NCBI RefSeq assembly: GCF_023634065.1
Contig: NZ_JALKCV010000013.1
Span: 62,001 to 126,000, forward strand
Reading direction: 5' to 3'
DNA length: 64,000 bases
Source: Microbulbifer litoralis
Lineage (GTDB): Bacteria; Pseudomonadota; Gammaproteobacteria; Pseudomonadales; Cellvibrionaceae
The notes under the pieces are model-generated. The model made no database searches. It worked only from the letters and a program-made list of their open reading frames with translations, and was not told the origin of the DNA. Made by a program: the position numbers and the translations under genes. Positions 1-8,096 of this stretch are shown here, one piece after another; position 1 is the first letter of the stretch, and every line of letters begins with the position of its first letter.

Positions 1-477
1 ACCGAAGCGGCCGGTGTCCAGCTTGCCACGCAGTGCACTGCCGTAGCGGGTATTTTCATCTTTCATCGCGTCCAGCACTTCCTGTTGCTGGTCCGCGCGC
101 GAGTCCACCGAATCGTAGATGGTGCGGCTATCCATGGTAACCAGCACAATGCCGTGGGAGGCGAAGAAGGGGCCCCAGTCCCGGTACATGACCTGGGTTC
201 CGGTGTAGGGTGGAGTGAAGACGATCAGCGAGTAGGGTGGCGCTGCGTCGGTGGGATGGTAAACCGTGGCCCCGCCCGGTGTGGAAAACAGTGGCATGGT
301 GTAGCTGTCGTAATCGTAGGGTCCGTTGTCACTGTAATTTCCGGGGGTATCCTCGTAGCGGCAGATGGCGTCCGAGGGACAGCTCTGTGCCTGGGCGGGG
401 GAAATACTGAAGGTCATCGCCAGCAGGATTCCCGCAATTGATAGCAGTGTTCTGACCGGGTTTTTCTTTATCATCAT
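1..477 (-). CDS. PET hydrolase/cutinase-like secreted alpha/beta-hydrolase, 3' part cut off by the window edge
   Basis: The frame is open from an ATG at 477 to the window edge (159 codons, no stop). The N-terminus is a signal peptide (MMIKKNPVRTLLSIAG followed by a hydrophobic core, cleavage near AQA-QS). Then come features of the polyesterase/dienelactone-hydrolase family: a TPPYTGTQ segment at the usual oxyanion-hole position, WGPFFASHGIVLVTMD, and a DSRADQQ...GKLDTGRFG stretch that in PETases leads directly to the GWSMG nucleophile elbow, which lies outside the window. A second ATG at 474 is possible; AAAGAGG upstream serves as ribosome site. It is divergent from the lipase-chaperone-like gene. 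An ester hydrolase of the cutinase type is likely; activity on plastics or on a natural polyester cannot be judged without the catalytic triad. Confidence 0.8.
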   Translation of the reverse strand, partial: MMIKKNPVRTLLSIAGILLAMTFSISPAQAQSCPSDAICRYEDTPGNYSDNGPYDYDSYTMPLFSTPGGATVYHPTDAAPPYSLIVFTPPYTGTQVMYRDWGPFFASHGIVLVTMDSRTIYDSVDSRADQQQEVLDAMKDENTRYGSALRGKLDTGRFG

Positions 478-745
478 CAAGGCCTCTTTATCTGGCAGTT
501 ATTATCCGCGCGGTTGCGCGCTTTAAATCTCACTCGCGGTGCCGCTGCGAGTGCGGAAAGCATAAGTGGCCGCTGCCGTTGCCAGAAAGTACAGAAGACA
601 CCAAAAAAGCCGCGCGCAGTACGCTGTTGTCACACTGGCGCTTATCCCCTCTCGTTGCCGACCGCCGACCTCTGGCACACTGTGAAAAGAGACGTAGTCT
701 TGTTGTGCTGCTGGTTTTTGTGTCGGTTACCCGGGAGGTAATGCC

Positions 746-1627
746 GTGAAATATTTTTGGGTGGGAGCGGGAGTTGTATCGTTCGGTATCACCATTGCGC
801 TGCTGTCCTGGCGACAGTCGGGCCCCGCCACAACGCGCGCGATAAAAGTGGCCGACAGCCCCGCGGCCGTTACCGCGACTGTGAAAAAAGCGGAGCAGGG
901 CCCAGTGACGACAACGCGGGAGCCGGAAGAAAACCCTGGGCATGCGGCGCTTGCCCCGCCGGAACCCGCCTCTGCGCGAATCTACGATGCGCTGCTGTTA
1001 CTGAACTTCGATAAAGACGGTGCCCTGATCCTCGATCGCAATACCCGCGGCGCCCTGGAGATCCTCTACCCGGAACTGGCTGTGTCCGGCGGTTCCATAA
1101 CCGCAACGCAGTTGCAGGCACTGCTCGAAGGGGCACTGCCGGAAGCCGCCGCGCAGCAGTTGACGGGGGTGGTGCGCAGCTATAGCGACTACCGCCAGGC
1201 GGAGCGGGACTTTCTCGGCGACAGTGGCGGCCGCAGGGTACCGGCGGACAGAAGCCGCTACCGGCAATTACTGGAACTGCGGCGCAACTATTTCGGCGAG
1301 GAACTGGCGAGCGGGCTCTTTGCCGAGGAGGAGATTCAGGCCCCGTATATCATGGATGCCATGGCGGTGGCGGGCGATGAGAACCTCAGCGGGGAAGAGC
1401 GGGCCCGGCGCCTGGCGGACCTGCAGCGGCAGTTCAACCGCGAGACCAGCCGGATGGGTTCCCCGCTGGCGCGCAGGATACTGGCGGCGCGGGTGCAGCG
1501 GATGCGCGCGGCGGGCGCCGGCGAGGCGCAGGTTTTTTCCGTGCGCAGCGAGGCGCTGGGCAGTGCCGAAGCCCAGCGGCTGGCCGAGGCTGAACACCAG
1601 CGGCAGGATGCGGCCGGCGGGCTATGA
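746..1627 (+). CDS. lipase-specific foldase/chaperone-like protein (LifO family)
   Basis: The 293-residue product starts at a GTG preceded by GGGAGG. It has an N-terminal membrane anchor (about residues 4-21), a proline/alanine-rich variable stretch, then an all-helical region rich in charged residues and Gln. The pattern LNFDKDGALILDRNTRGALEIL, LPEAAAQQL, YSDYRQAE and FAEEEIQAPYIMDAMAVAGDENLS matches the order of blocks in lipase chaperones, which are inner-membrane anchored and fold secreted lipases in the periplasm. The hallmark RxxFDY motif is not intact here: the equivalent position reads RGALEIL. No lipase gene is beside it; the neighbouring hydrolase belongs to another esterase family. 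Its last 6 bases overlap the end of the convergent regulator gene. Confidence 0.7.
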   Translation: MKYFWVGAGVVSFGITIALLSWRQSGPATTRAIKVADSPAAVTATVKKAEQGPVTTTREPEENPGHAALAPPEPASARIYDALLLLNFDKDGALILDRNTRGALEILYPELAVSGGSITATQLQALLEGALPEAAAQQLTGVVRSYSDYRQAERDFLGDSGGRRVPADRSRYRQLLELRRNYFGEELASGLFAEEEIQAPYIMDAMAVAGDENLSGEERARRLADLQRQFNRETSRMGSPLARRILAARVQRMRAAGAGEAQVFSVRSEALGSAEAQRLAEAEHQRQDAAGGL

Positions 1628-2785
1628 GCGCGCCGTTGCCACCTCTCCCTTCGGCGCCTGCGCCTGCTTTCGATACTCGGTCGGCGACATGCCCACCAGC
1701 CGGCTGAAGAAGCGGTGGAAGGCGGATTTACTGTTGAAGCCGGACTGCAGCAGGATATCGAGAATGGTCATATCCGCATTCTTGCCATCCGCCAGCAGCG
1801 CCTTGGCCTCTTCCACGCGATAGGAGTTCACGAACTCGAAGAAGTTGGTGCCGAAGTGTTTATTGATCACGGCCGAGACTTCTTTTGCCGGCAGCTCCAC
1901 CCGCTCGGAGAATTGTTCCAGGTTCAGGTTTTTTTTCAGGAAAACCTTATCGTCTTCCATGGCTTTGCGCACCCGGTCGATGGCGCTCTCGGACGGCTCG
2001 TCCTCCGGTGCCTCGCGGCTGGTCTCCGGTTTGGTGTCCAGCAGTTGGTGGGCATAGGTCAGCGTGTACGCGAAGAAGGCATTGATCAGGATAAAGGTGA
2101 CGTAGTTGTCGGCGATCCCCAAGTAGTCGGCGAGGGTGACGGACGAGAACTTGGCGAGGATATGAACCACCATGGTCCAGCCCCAACTGGCGGCGACGGC
2201 CAGCGTGAGGCCGTTGAGCCAGCTCAGTTCCTCGGTGGAGAAGTGCGAGTACTCGTCCTTGAGCTCGCCGCGGTAGCGGCGGATCAGCAGTACGGCGGCC
2301 ACGGCGTAGGCCAGTGGCACCAGCGTGGACAGGTCCCAGACGAAATCCACCAGGGCCTCGGGCATTCCCTGGCCGGCCACGGAGATACGGCGCAGGTCGT
2401 CGGCGCTGAGGTCGAAGATGGCGATGCAGAGCATCATCGCCACCGCCGGCAGCAGGTGCAGCGCGTGGTGCCGGCGCAGGCGCAGGTTCTGCTGGGTCAG
2501 GGCCGACACATAGAGATAGATGGCCGGGCCCTTCAGCATCAGCGCGGCGAACAGCAGGTAGGGGACGATGCGCTGCTCGAACAACTGTGACAGCGTGAAC
2601 TGGTCGTTCCACAGGATCAGGGTACTGGTGGAGGCCAGCGCCACGATCAGCAGGAAGGCGGTCAGCAGCAGGCCGTAGTTGCGTTCCCGCTGTGGCAGTA
2701 CCTGCTGGAAAATGGACAGCAGCAGGCATTCCGCGGCGGTCATCAGTAGTACCACGTCGGGGATATTGAATACGTATTCTTTCAT
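1622..2785 (-). CDS. AraC-family transcriptional regulator with membrane-spanning N-terminal domain
   Basis: The 387-residue protein has about six to seven hydrophobic helices in residues 1-240 (for example LLMTAAECLLLSIFQQ, LLLTAFLLIVALAS, YLLFAALMLKGPAIYLYV), a short acidic linker (residues 250-275), and a C-terminal AraC DNA-binding domain (about 285-380). Both helix-turn-helix parts are visible: FSERVELPAKEVSAVINKHF and ILDILLQSGFNSKSAFHRFF, ending with MSPTEYRKQ. Proteins of this layout are thought to sense signals at the membrane and to regulate neighbouring genes; the ligand is unknown. It is convergent with the lipase-chaperone-like gene and divergent from the GH81 laminarinase, which makes the GH81 gene a plausible target, but no operator was identified. 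Confidence 0.85.
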   Translation of the reverse strand: MKEYVFNIPDVVLLMTAAECLLLSIFQQVLPQRERNYGLLLTAFLLIVALASTSTLILWNDQFTLSQLFEQRIVPYLLFAALMLKGPAIYLYVSALTQQNLRLRRHHALHLLPAVAMMLCIAIFDLSADDLRRISVAGQGMPEALVDFVWDLSTLVPLAYAVAAVLLIRRYRGELKDEYSHFSTEELSWLNGLTLAVAASWGWTMVVHILAKFSSVTLADYLGIADNYVTFILINAFFAYTLTYAHQLLDTKPETSREAPEDEPSESAIDRVRKAMEDDKVFLKKNLNLEQFSERVELPAKEVSAVINKHFGTNFFEFVNSYRVEEAKALLADGKNADMTILDILLQSGFNSKSAFHRFFSRLVGMSPTEYRKQAQAPKGEVATARS

Positions 2786-3156
2786 CGGCGCTTGAGTAGT
2801 GCGTTATTTATTAGGGTTGTTTGTAGTCTTTGTTATGTCGCGCAGTATAGAGAATAACCAGTGCTGCGCCTATCTTGGCCTGTCGCGAATTTTGTGCCTG
2901 GGGAGGCCGGGTGCGCTGGATCACAGGGCTGGCGGTTATTTCTTTTTTGTTCCCGGAGTGGCGATAAAGTGGCATGCCCAGTTTCCGCCGCGGAGGGAAG
3001 TGGGGCGACTCGATGGTCGCCAGCAGTGACCATCGACTGGTTACGAGTCTGGATGCTGTGTCGCGGGGCGCGGTCATCGCGCGGAGTTCAAGCGTGGGCT
3101 TGGTTCGCGGTGCGCTATCCGGGCGAGGATTGACAACAATAACGACGGATACAGCA
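2786..3156. other. intergenic region between the AraC regulator and the GH81 gene
   Basis: The 371 bases between divergent genes contain no convincing coding frame of their own. The GH81 frame stays open upstream of the chosen ATG, but that extension lacks signal-peptide character. TTGACA at 3130-3135 is too close to the ATG (3157) to act as a -35 element for it. Promoters for both genes should lie here, but none could be fixed by eye. Confidence 0.6.
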
Positions 3157-6003
3157 ATGAAAACACTCAGCAAGTTGCTCTGGCTGGGCGCCGCCCTGTC
3201 AGCGGCGCCCCTCGCGCAGGCCGGCTTCACCAACTACGGTGCCGGCAATATCAGCGATACCATCAACCCCGCCGGCTACGGTTGCACCGTGGATCACGGC
3301 ACCTGGATTCACAATGCCGGTGTCGTCGAACCGGGCGTCAGTTCCTGTGATCCGATCGGCGCGCCCACGCCACTGCACCCGCAGTTGGTGGCGCCGGCGG
3401 CCAACGGGCCGACCATGACCCACCGCTGGTGGGGCTCGGTGTCCTTCTACGGCGAGATGACCATCGGCGATCCCGCCGATTCCGCCTATATCACCCCGGA
3501 CCCGGTCACCGCGCGCATCAGCAACCGCGGCGCGCGTATCCTGTCGATCCCGGCGGGCCTGCAGACGCTGGACAACCAGACCGTCTACCAGATCCCGGAC
3601 CCGTTCAGCGAAGTGTTCGACGGTATCGCCGTGGGCAACACCGCCTACAGCGATATGGAAGCCTTCCTGAAAGACTATAGTGACGGCTCGGTCACTGTGC
3701 AGTGGCGCAGCGGCGCCACGCCGGTCATGGAGGCCACCTTCGTCTACGGCTCGCCGTTCGTTTACTTCGACCTGCTGGCCGGACAGTTCGCGGTGCGCAC
3801 CAAGGCCGCCGACGGCGGCGAGAAGGGTACCTTCCACCAGGACGGCAACAGCCTCGGTATCTGGACCGATGTGGCCGGTATCCGCAACCATTTCCTGTTG
3901 GTGGGCGATGGTGCCACCCAGTTCAACAACCCGGCCGGCAGCGAGATCGCCATCACCGACAGCAATCGCCTGACGGTCGCCTGGCTGCCGGGGGCCGGCA
4001 CGCCGGATGCGGGCACCATCCAGACCTTCGCCCAGTACGCGCAGCAGCCGGTGGACGAGATGTTCATCGATTACGCGGTCAACCGCGCCGACAACTCGGT
4101 CAACGTGACCCATCACTACCGCTATCGGGGCGCACCGGTGAATACCCTCGCCGGCCTGCAGCCGCTGCACTGGAAAAACTCCAGCCAGCCGCTGTCCGGC
4201 TACAAGGCGCGCAGCGCCCGCGGTGTGGTGCAGTTCGCGGCCACCAGCCAGTTCAGCTACCAGTTGCCATTTGTCGGCCTGCTGCCGTTTTTCCCGGCCG
4301 GCGTCGGCGATTACGATCCGCAGACACTGCAGCAACTGGTGCAGGGTTTCATTGATCAGGGCCAGGCGAACTGGAATACCAACTCCGATACCTACTGGTC
4401 CGGCAAGAACTACGGCAAGGTGGCGGAACTGGCGGCCATCGCGCGCAGCAACGGCATGACCGCGCAGGCGGACCAGTTGACCAACTGGCTCAAGGCGGAA
4501 CTGGAGGACTGGTTCCGGGCCAACACCAGCGGCTCCCTGGATACCAGCAAGTATTTTGTCTACGACGACGAGTGGAACACGCTGCTGGGCTTCGACGAGT
4601 CCTTCGGCGCCCAGCAGCAGCTGAACGACCACCACTTCCACTACGGCTACTTCGTGCGCGCGGCGGCGGAGATCTGCCGCGTGGACCCGGCCTGGTGCGG
4701 CCCCAACGCCTACGGGCCGATGGTGGAACTGCTGATTCGCGACTACGCCGGTGGCCGCAACGACACCATGTTCCCGTACCTGCGCAACTTTGACCCGGCC
4801 AACGGCTTCTCCTGGGCCTCCGGTCACGCCAACTTTGCGCTGGGCAATAACAACGAGTCCACCTCCGAGGCGGCCAACGCCTACGGCGCCATCGTGCTCT
4901 ACGGCCTGATCACCGACAACCAGGACCTGGTGAACCGCGGCATCTATCTGCACACCCTGTCCACCGCGGCCTACTGGGAGTACTGGAACAACCTGGACCG
5001 CTACCGCGGCCTGGGCGGCGACCGGGACAACTTCGCGCCGGCGTACGACAAGATGACCACCTCCATTATCTGGGGCAACGGCCATGTCTTCTCCACCTGG
5101 TTCAGCGGCGCCTACGCCCATATCCTCGGTATCCAGGGCCTGCCGCTGTCGCCGCTGGTGCTGCATATCGGCCAGCACCCCGACTACCTGCAGGACTACG
5201 TGACCCTGGGCATGAGCGGAGAATCCAGCAACGGCAAGCCGTCCGGCCTGCCTGCCGGCCACTGGCGCGATGTCTGGTGGAATATCTGGGCCATGACCGA
5301 CGGCCAGGCGGCGGTCGCCGACTACGACAGCATGGCCGGCAACTACACCCCGGAGGAGGGTGAGACCAGGGCCCATACCTATCACTGGATCCACACCTAC
5401 AAGGAGCTGGGCCACCTGGCCAGCGGCAACGGCGGCCTGAGCGCCGACTACCCGGCGGCGCTGGCGTTCGACAACAACGGCGACAGGACCTACCTGGCCT
5501 ACAACTTCGGCGACACCGCGCGCACCGTGAGCTTCTCCGACGGCACCAGCTTCAGCGTGCCGGCCGGACAGATGTCGGTGGACGGCAGCAGCGGCGGCGG
5601 TGACCCGGATCCGGAACCCGGTTTCGAACTGACCATCCAGGCCGAGGACTACACCGCCATGGCCGGCGTGCAGACCGAGGCCACCTCGGACACCGGCGGC
5701 GGCGACAATGTGGGCTGGATCGAAACCGGGGACTGGATGGCCTACGCCGGCATCAGCCTGCCCGAGGCCGGCAGCTACCGGGTCGAGTACCGGGTCGCCA
5801 GCGAGGCCGGCGGGCGCCTGTCGCTGGACCTGAACGCCGGCAGCACGGTACTGGGAGAAGTAGATATTCCCGCCACCGGTGGCTGGCAGAGCTGGGACAC
5901 CGTATCCCAAACCGTCGATCTGCCCGCGGGTCCCTTCGACCTGGGCGTGTTCGCGGCCCAGGGCGGCTGGAACATCAACTGGATCCGCATCGTCAAGCTC
6001 TGA
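3157..6003 (+). CDS. secreted endo-1,3-beta-glucanase (laminarinase), GH81 with C-terminal CBM6
   Basis: The 948-residue product starts at the ATG that opens a clear signal peptide (MKTLSKLLWLGAALSAAPLAQA); the frame extends 61 codons upstream without signal character. The GH81 module covers about residues 40-760: MTHRWWGSVSFYG near the N-terminus, LNDHHFHYGY with the conserved Asp491, and GNNNESTSEA with Glu567 and Glu571, the region that carries the catalytic base in GH81. A short Gly/Ser/Pro linker precedes a CBM6 (about 824-948) with IQAEDYTAM, GDNVGWIETGDWMAY and NINWIRI. The family cleaves internal beta-1,3 bonds of laminarin or callose. It is followed by a stem-loop and by a terminator at 6210-6236. 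Glucokinase downstream could use the released glucose. Confidence 0.93.
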   Translation: MKTLSKLLWLGAALSAAPLAQAGFTNYGAGNISDTINPAGYGCTVDHGTWIHNAGVVEPGVSSCDPIGAPTPLHPQLVAPAANGPTMTHRWWGSVSFYGEMTIGDPADSAYITPDPVTARISNRGARILSIPAGLQTLDNQTVYQIPDPFSEVFDGIAVGNTAYSDMEAFLKDYSDGSVTVQWRSGATPVMEATFVYGSPFVYFDLLAGQFAVRTKAADGGEKGTFHQDGNSLGIWTDVAGIRNHFLLVGDGATQFNNPAGSEIAITDSNRLTVAWLPGAGTPDAGTIQTFAQYAQQPVDEMFIDYAVNRADNSVNVTHHYRYRGAPVNTLAGLQPLHWKNSSQPLSGYKARSARGVVQFAATSQFSYQLPFVGLLPFFPAGVGDYDPQTLQQLVQGFIDQGQANWNTNSDTYWSGKNYGKVAELAAIARSNGMTAQADQLTNWLKAELEDWFRANTSGSLDTSKYFVYDDEWNTLLGFDESFGAQQQLNDHHFHYGYFVRAAAEICRVDPAWCGPNAYGPMVELLIRDYAGGRNDTMFPYLRNFDPANGFSWASGHANFALGNNNESTSEAANAYGAIVLYGLITDNQDLVNRGIYLHTLSTAAYWEYWNNLDRYRGLGGDRDNFAPAYDKMTTSIIWGNGHVFSTWFSGAYAHILGIQGLPLSPLVLHIGQHPDYLQDYVTLGMSGESSNGKPSGLPAGHWRDVWWNIWAMTDGQAAVADYDSMAGNYTPEEGETRAHTYHWIHTYKELGHLASGNGGLSADYPAALAFDNNGDRTYLAYNFGDTARTVSFSDGTSFSVPAGQMSVDGSSGGGDPDPEPGFELTIQAEDYTAMAGVQTEATSDTGGGDNVGWIETGDWMAYAGISLPEAGSYRVEYRVASEAGGRLSLDLNAGSTVLGEVDIPATGGWQSWDTVSQTVDLPAGPFDLGVFAAQGGWNINWIRIVKL

Positions 6004-6012
6004 CCTGCGGTA

Positions 6013-6030
6013 GGGCGGGATTTCCCGCCC
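6013..6030 (+). other. stem-loop directly after the GH81 gene
   Basis: Arms GGGCGGGA (6013-6020) and TCCCGCCC (6023-6030) enclose TT, 9 bases after the stop codon. It lacks a T-tract; a transcript-stabilising role is possible. Confidence 0.5.
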
Positions 6031-6209
6031 GTCGGGGCAAAGTGACACGGCCCCAGTTTGCCCCGGCGCTGCAAAGTGGGCCGACAGACTGTGCATCTGC
6101 GGCGATGATCCGCCTCACGCGACCGCCGCCACGACAAGTGGCTCCCTGGTTATTGCGGTCGCCGAGGCAGTGGGCTCCATCGCCTTCTTCTTCTTTTTTC
6201 TGCTAATTG

Positions 6210-6236
6210 GACCGGCCCCAGTGCCGGTCTTTTTTT
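6210..6236 (+). terminator. rho-independent terminator after the GH81 gene
   Basis: Arms GACCGGC (6210-6216) and GCCGGTC (6223-6229) with a 6-base loop, followed by seven T (6230-6236). It lies about 200 bases beyond the GH81 stop and upstream of glucokinase, so it separates the two transcripts. Confidence 0.85.
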
Positions 6237-6398
6237 GTCCGCAGGTTGACGGCGGCCCCGGTGAGCGGCGCAGTTGGCGTCTGTCTACCCCTCCCGCCGG
6301 AGGGGAGTTGTCGACAAAGGCGGGGAGGGCTGGTTTTTTAGTCGCCGAATCCGTAACTTATAGCGCCGCTTTTCAGGGAGATACAACAGGAACAAGCC

Positions 6399-7361
6399 AT
6401 GACGAGCATCGTAGCGGATATCGGCGGCACCAACGCCCGTTTTGCCATCGCCAAGCCTGCCAACGGCGGCTATGAACTGCAGTGCCTCAAGGTGGTGGAC
6501 TGCCAGCAGTTTGCCGGCTTCGATGCCGCCTTCCACCACTGGCTCCAGGGCCTGGACCAGCCGGCCCCCGAGCGCGCCTGCATCGCCGCGGCCGGCCCGG
6601 TGGACAGCACCGCCGCCGGCGGCCGCGTCTATATGACCAACCTGGGTTGGAGCATCTGCGCCGAATCCCTGCGCCGGGAGTTTGACTTTGCCCACCTGGA
6701 ACTGATCAACGATTTCGCCGCGCTGGCCCTGTCGCTGCCCAAACTGGGTGCGGGTGACTATAAAGTCCTGCGCGATGTGCCGCGGGTCGAGGGCGCGCAG
6801 ATGGCGGTATTGGGCCCGGGCACCGGCCTGGGGGTGGCCGGCCTGGCGGTGGAAAACGGCCGCTACCACGTGCTCGCCGGCGAGGGCGGCCACGCCAACC
6901 TGGCGCCGGCCACGGAGCGGGACCTGGCACTGATACAGATACTGATGAAGAGCCGCCAGCCGGTCTTCAACGAGTGGGTGCTGTCCGGCAACGGCCTGGT
7001 GAACCTGTACCGCGCTGTGTGCGAATTGAACGGCAAGCCGGCCGAAGACCTGGCGCCGCCGGATGTCGGCACCCGGGGCCTGGACGGTTCCGACCCGCTG
7101 TGCCGCGAGACCCTGATCGATTTCCTCAACTTCCTCGGCAGCGCCGCCGGCGACGCGGCCCTGTATATCGGCGCCCGTGGCGGCGTATTCCTCGGCGGCG
7201 GTATACTCCCGCGCATTGCCGACCTGGTGCCAGCGAGTCAGCTGGAGCAGCGCTTCCTGGATAAGGGCCGGGTGGAAGGCTGGATGCAGTCCGTGCCCCT
7301 CTATGCCCTGAATGCGGGCTTCCAGGCCCTGATCGGCGCGGCGGTACAGCTGGAAGGCTGA
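6399..7361 (+). CDS. glk: glucokinase (E. coli Glk type)
   Basis: The 320-residue cytoplasmic enzyme phosphorylates glucose with ATP to glucose 6-phosphate. Signature blocks are ADIGGTNARFA at residues 5-15 (phosphate-binding), AAAGPVD, ELINDFAALA with the catalytic Asp, GPGTGLGVAGL, and GEGGHANLAP, followed by the C-terminal GGGILPRI block; length is normal for this family. AGGAAC lies upstream of the ATG. It stands at the head of the starch locus and also directly after the laminarinase, so it can serve glucose released from both alpha- and beta-glucans. Confidence 0.95.
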   Translation: MTSIVADIGGTNARFAIAKPANGGYELQCLKVVDCQQFAGFDAAFHHWLQGLDQPAPERACIAAAGPVDSTAAGGRVYMTNLGWSICAESLRREFDFAHLELINDFAALALSLPKLGAGDYKVLRDVPRVEGAQMAVLGPGTGLGVAGLAVENGRYHVLAGEGGHANLAPATERDLALIQILMKSRQPVFNEWVLSGNGLVNLYRAVCELNGKPAEDLAPPDVGTRGLDGSDPLCRETLIDFLNFLGSAAGDAALYIGARGGVFLGGGILPRIADLVPASQLEQRFLDKGRVEGWMQSVPLYALNAGFQALIGAAVQLEG

Positions 7362-8096
7362 GCAGGGGGGGCGTCGGCTACTGCCGCCGAGGGCGGATTC
7401 CATCCAGTCGGCGCGCGGCGGCTGAATTACTCGCCGCGAGCAAACCATTGTCGATACTGCCGAAAAGGGCTGCCTCGGGGCTGTTTGGCTGCGCTCCTGT
7501 ACCCCGGCCGGGGATCCTTCCCGCACTCCGATCACTCACTGTTGAGCGATTGTCGCCACACCGGCGATGACGGTCAGCAGGGCTCTGTCCTTTTCTTCCT
7601 GCAGCTCTTTCCTGCCAGCCTTTGAAGTCGGGAGTTATTTCCTCTGCCGACATTGTCGGGTGCGATCCGCAGGTGTTGACCGGATATCGGGCATCTCTAT
7701 TTTTTTGCCGCTGTATTTGCAGTTGGGCTCATCGATTATTTTATGTTTTCGGCATTGCAAGGCATTTCCTTGAGTAGCCAGGCATGAGGTTTCATGTCGG
7801 ACTACTGATGTATATGTTGGTAGGTCGGAAATTTATTGCCGTTTTATATTTGAATTACTTCTAACAATCGCGTTGAAAAATCCTTAATTTTTAGTATTTC
7901 TAGTACTGCATGTAGTCATATCTCGAAAAAATAAAATAAAGACTCCTCCTCCCCCAGCCGGGGGGAGGAGTCTTTTCTCTCCGCTGTTTAGATTCCGGGT
8001 TCCAGAAAAATCTTTCCGCAGACGCCTGCCGGTTGGCAGGCCGTCGGCATATTCCTGTTTCGATTACTTTATGTGGGCCGCTAGGGAGGTGGGCAG
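7362..8096. other. 735-base gene-free stretch with an AT-rich part and a strong hairpin
   Basis: No frame here looks coding; a 68-codon frame at 7567-7773 is cysteine-rich, has no ribosome site and resembles nothing. Bases from about 7740 to 7940 are clearly AT-richer than the rest of the window. The hairpin at 7941-7972 is described separately. A good ribosome site (GGGAGGTGGGCAG) for the next gene ends the region. Confidence 0.6.
7941..7976. terminator. strong GC hairpin between A-tract and T-tract; either bidirectional terminator or inverted pair of MalT-like boxes
   Basis: Left arm GACTCCTCCTCCCCC (7941-7955) and right arm GGGGGGAGGAGTC (7960-7972) pair with one bulge, flanked by an A-rich stretch (7926-7940) and TTTT (7973-7976). 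This is a typical bidirectional terminator shape. The arms also read GGGGAGGAGG on the minus strand (7945-7954) and GGGGAGGAGT on the plus strand, matching or nearly matching the E. coli MalT box consensus, so a regulatory role for the downstream genes cannot be excluded. Confidence 0.6.

Larger units (their letters stand above)
6004..6398. other. intergenic region between GH81 and glucokinase
   Basis: The 395 bases hold no supported gene. They contain a stem-loop just after the GH81 stop (6013-6030, arms GGGCGGGA/TCCCGCCC), a rho-independent terminator (6210-6236), and a GC-rich 7-bp inverted repeat CCCCTCC/GGAGGGG at 6288-6305, about 90 bases before glucokinase. The last resembles the MalT-like boxes of this locus only weakly. 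Confidence 0.7.

Noticed and set aside
3130-3135. TTGACA as -35 box for GH81
   Set aside because: Only 21 bases separate it from the start codon, so a matching -10 box would fall at or inside the coding region.
3199-6096. 965-codon open frame antisense to GH81
   Set aside because: It is the mirror of a GC-rich gene with clear GH81 and CBM6 motifs on the other strand; its product is low-complexity and unlike any family.
7567-7773. possible 68-residue cysteine-rich small protein
   Set aside because: No ribosome site and no recognisable pattern; it sits in a gap with changing base composition.
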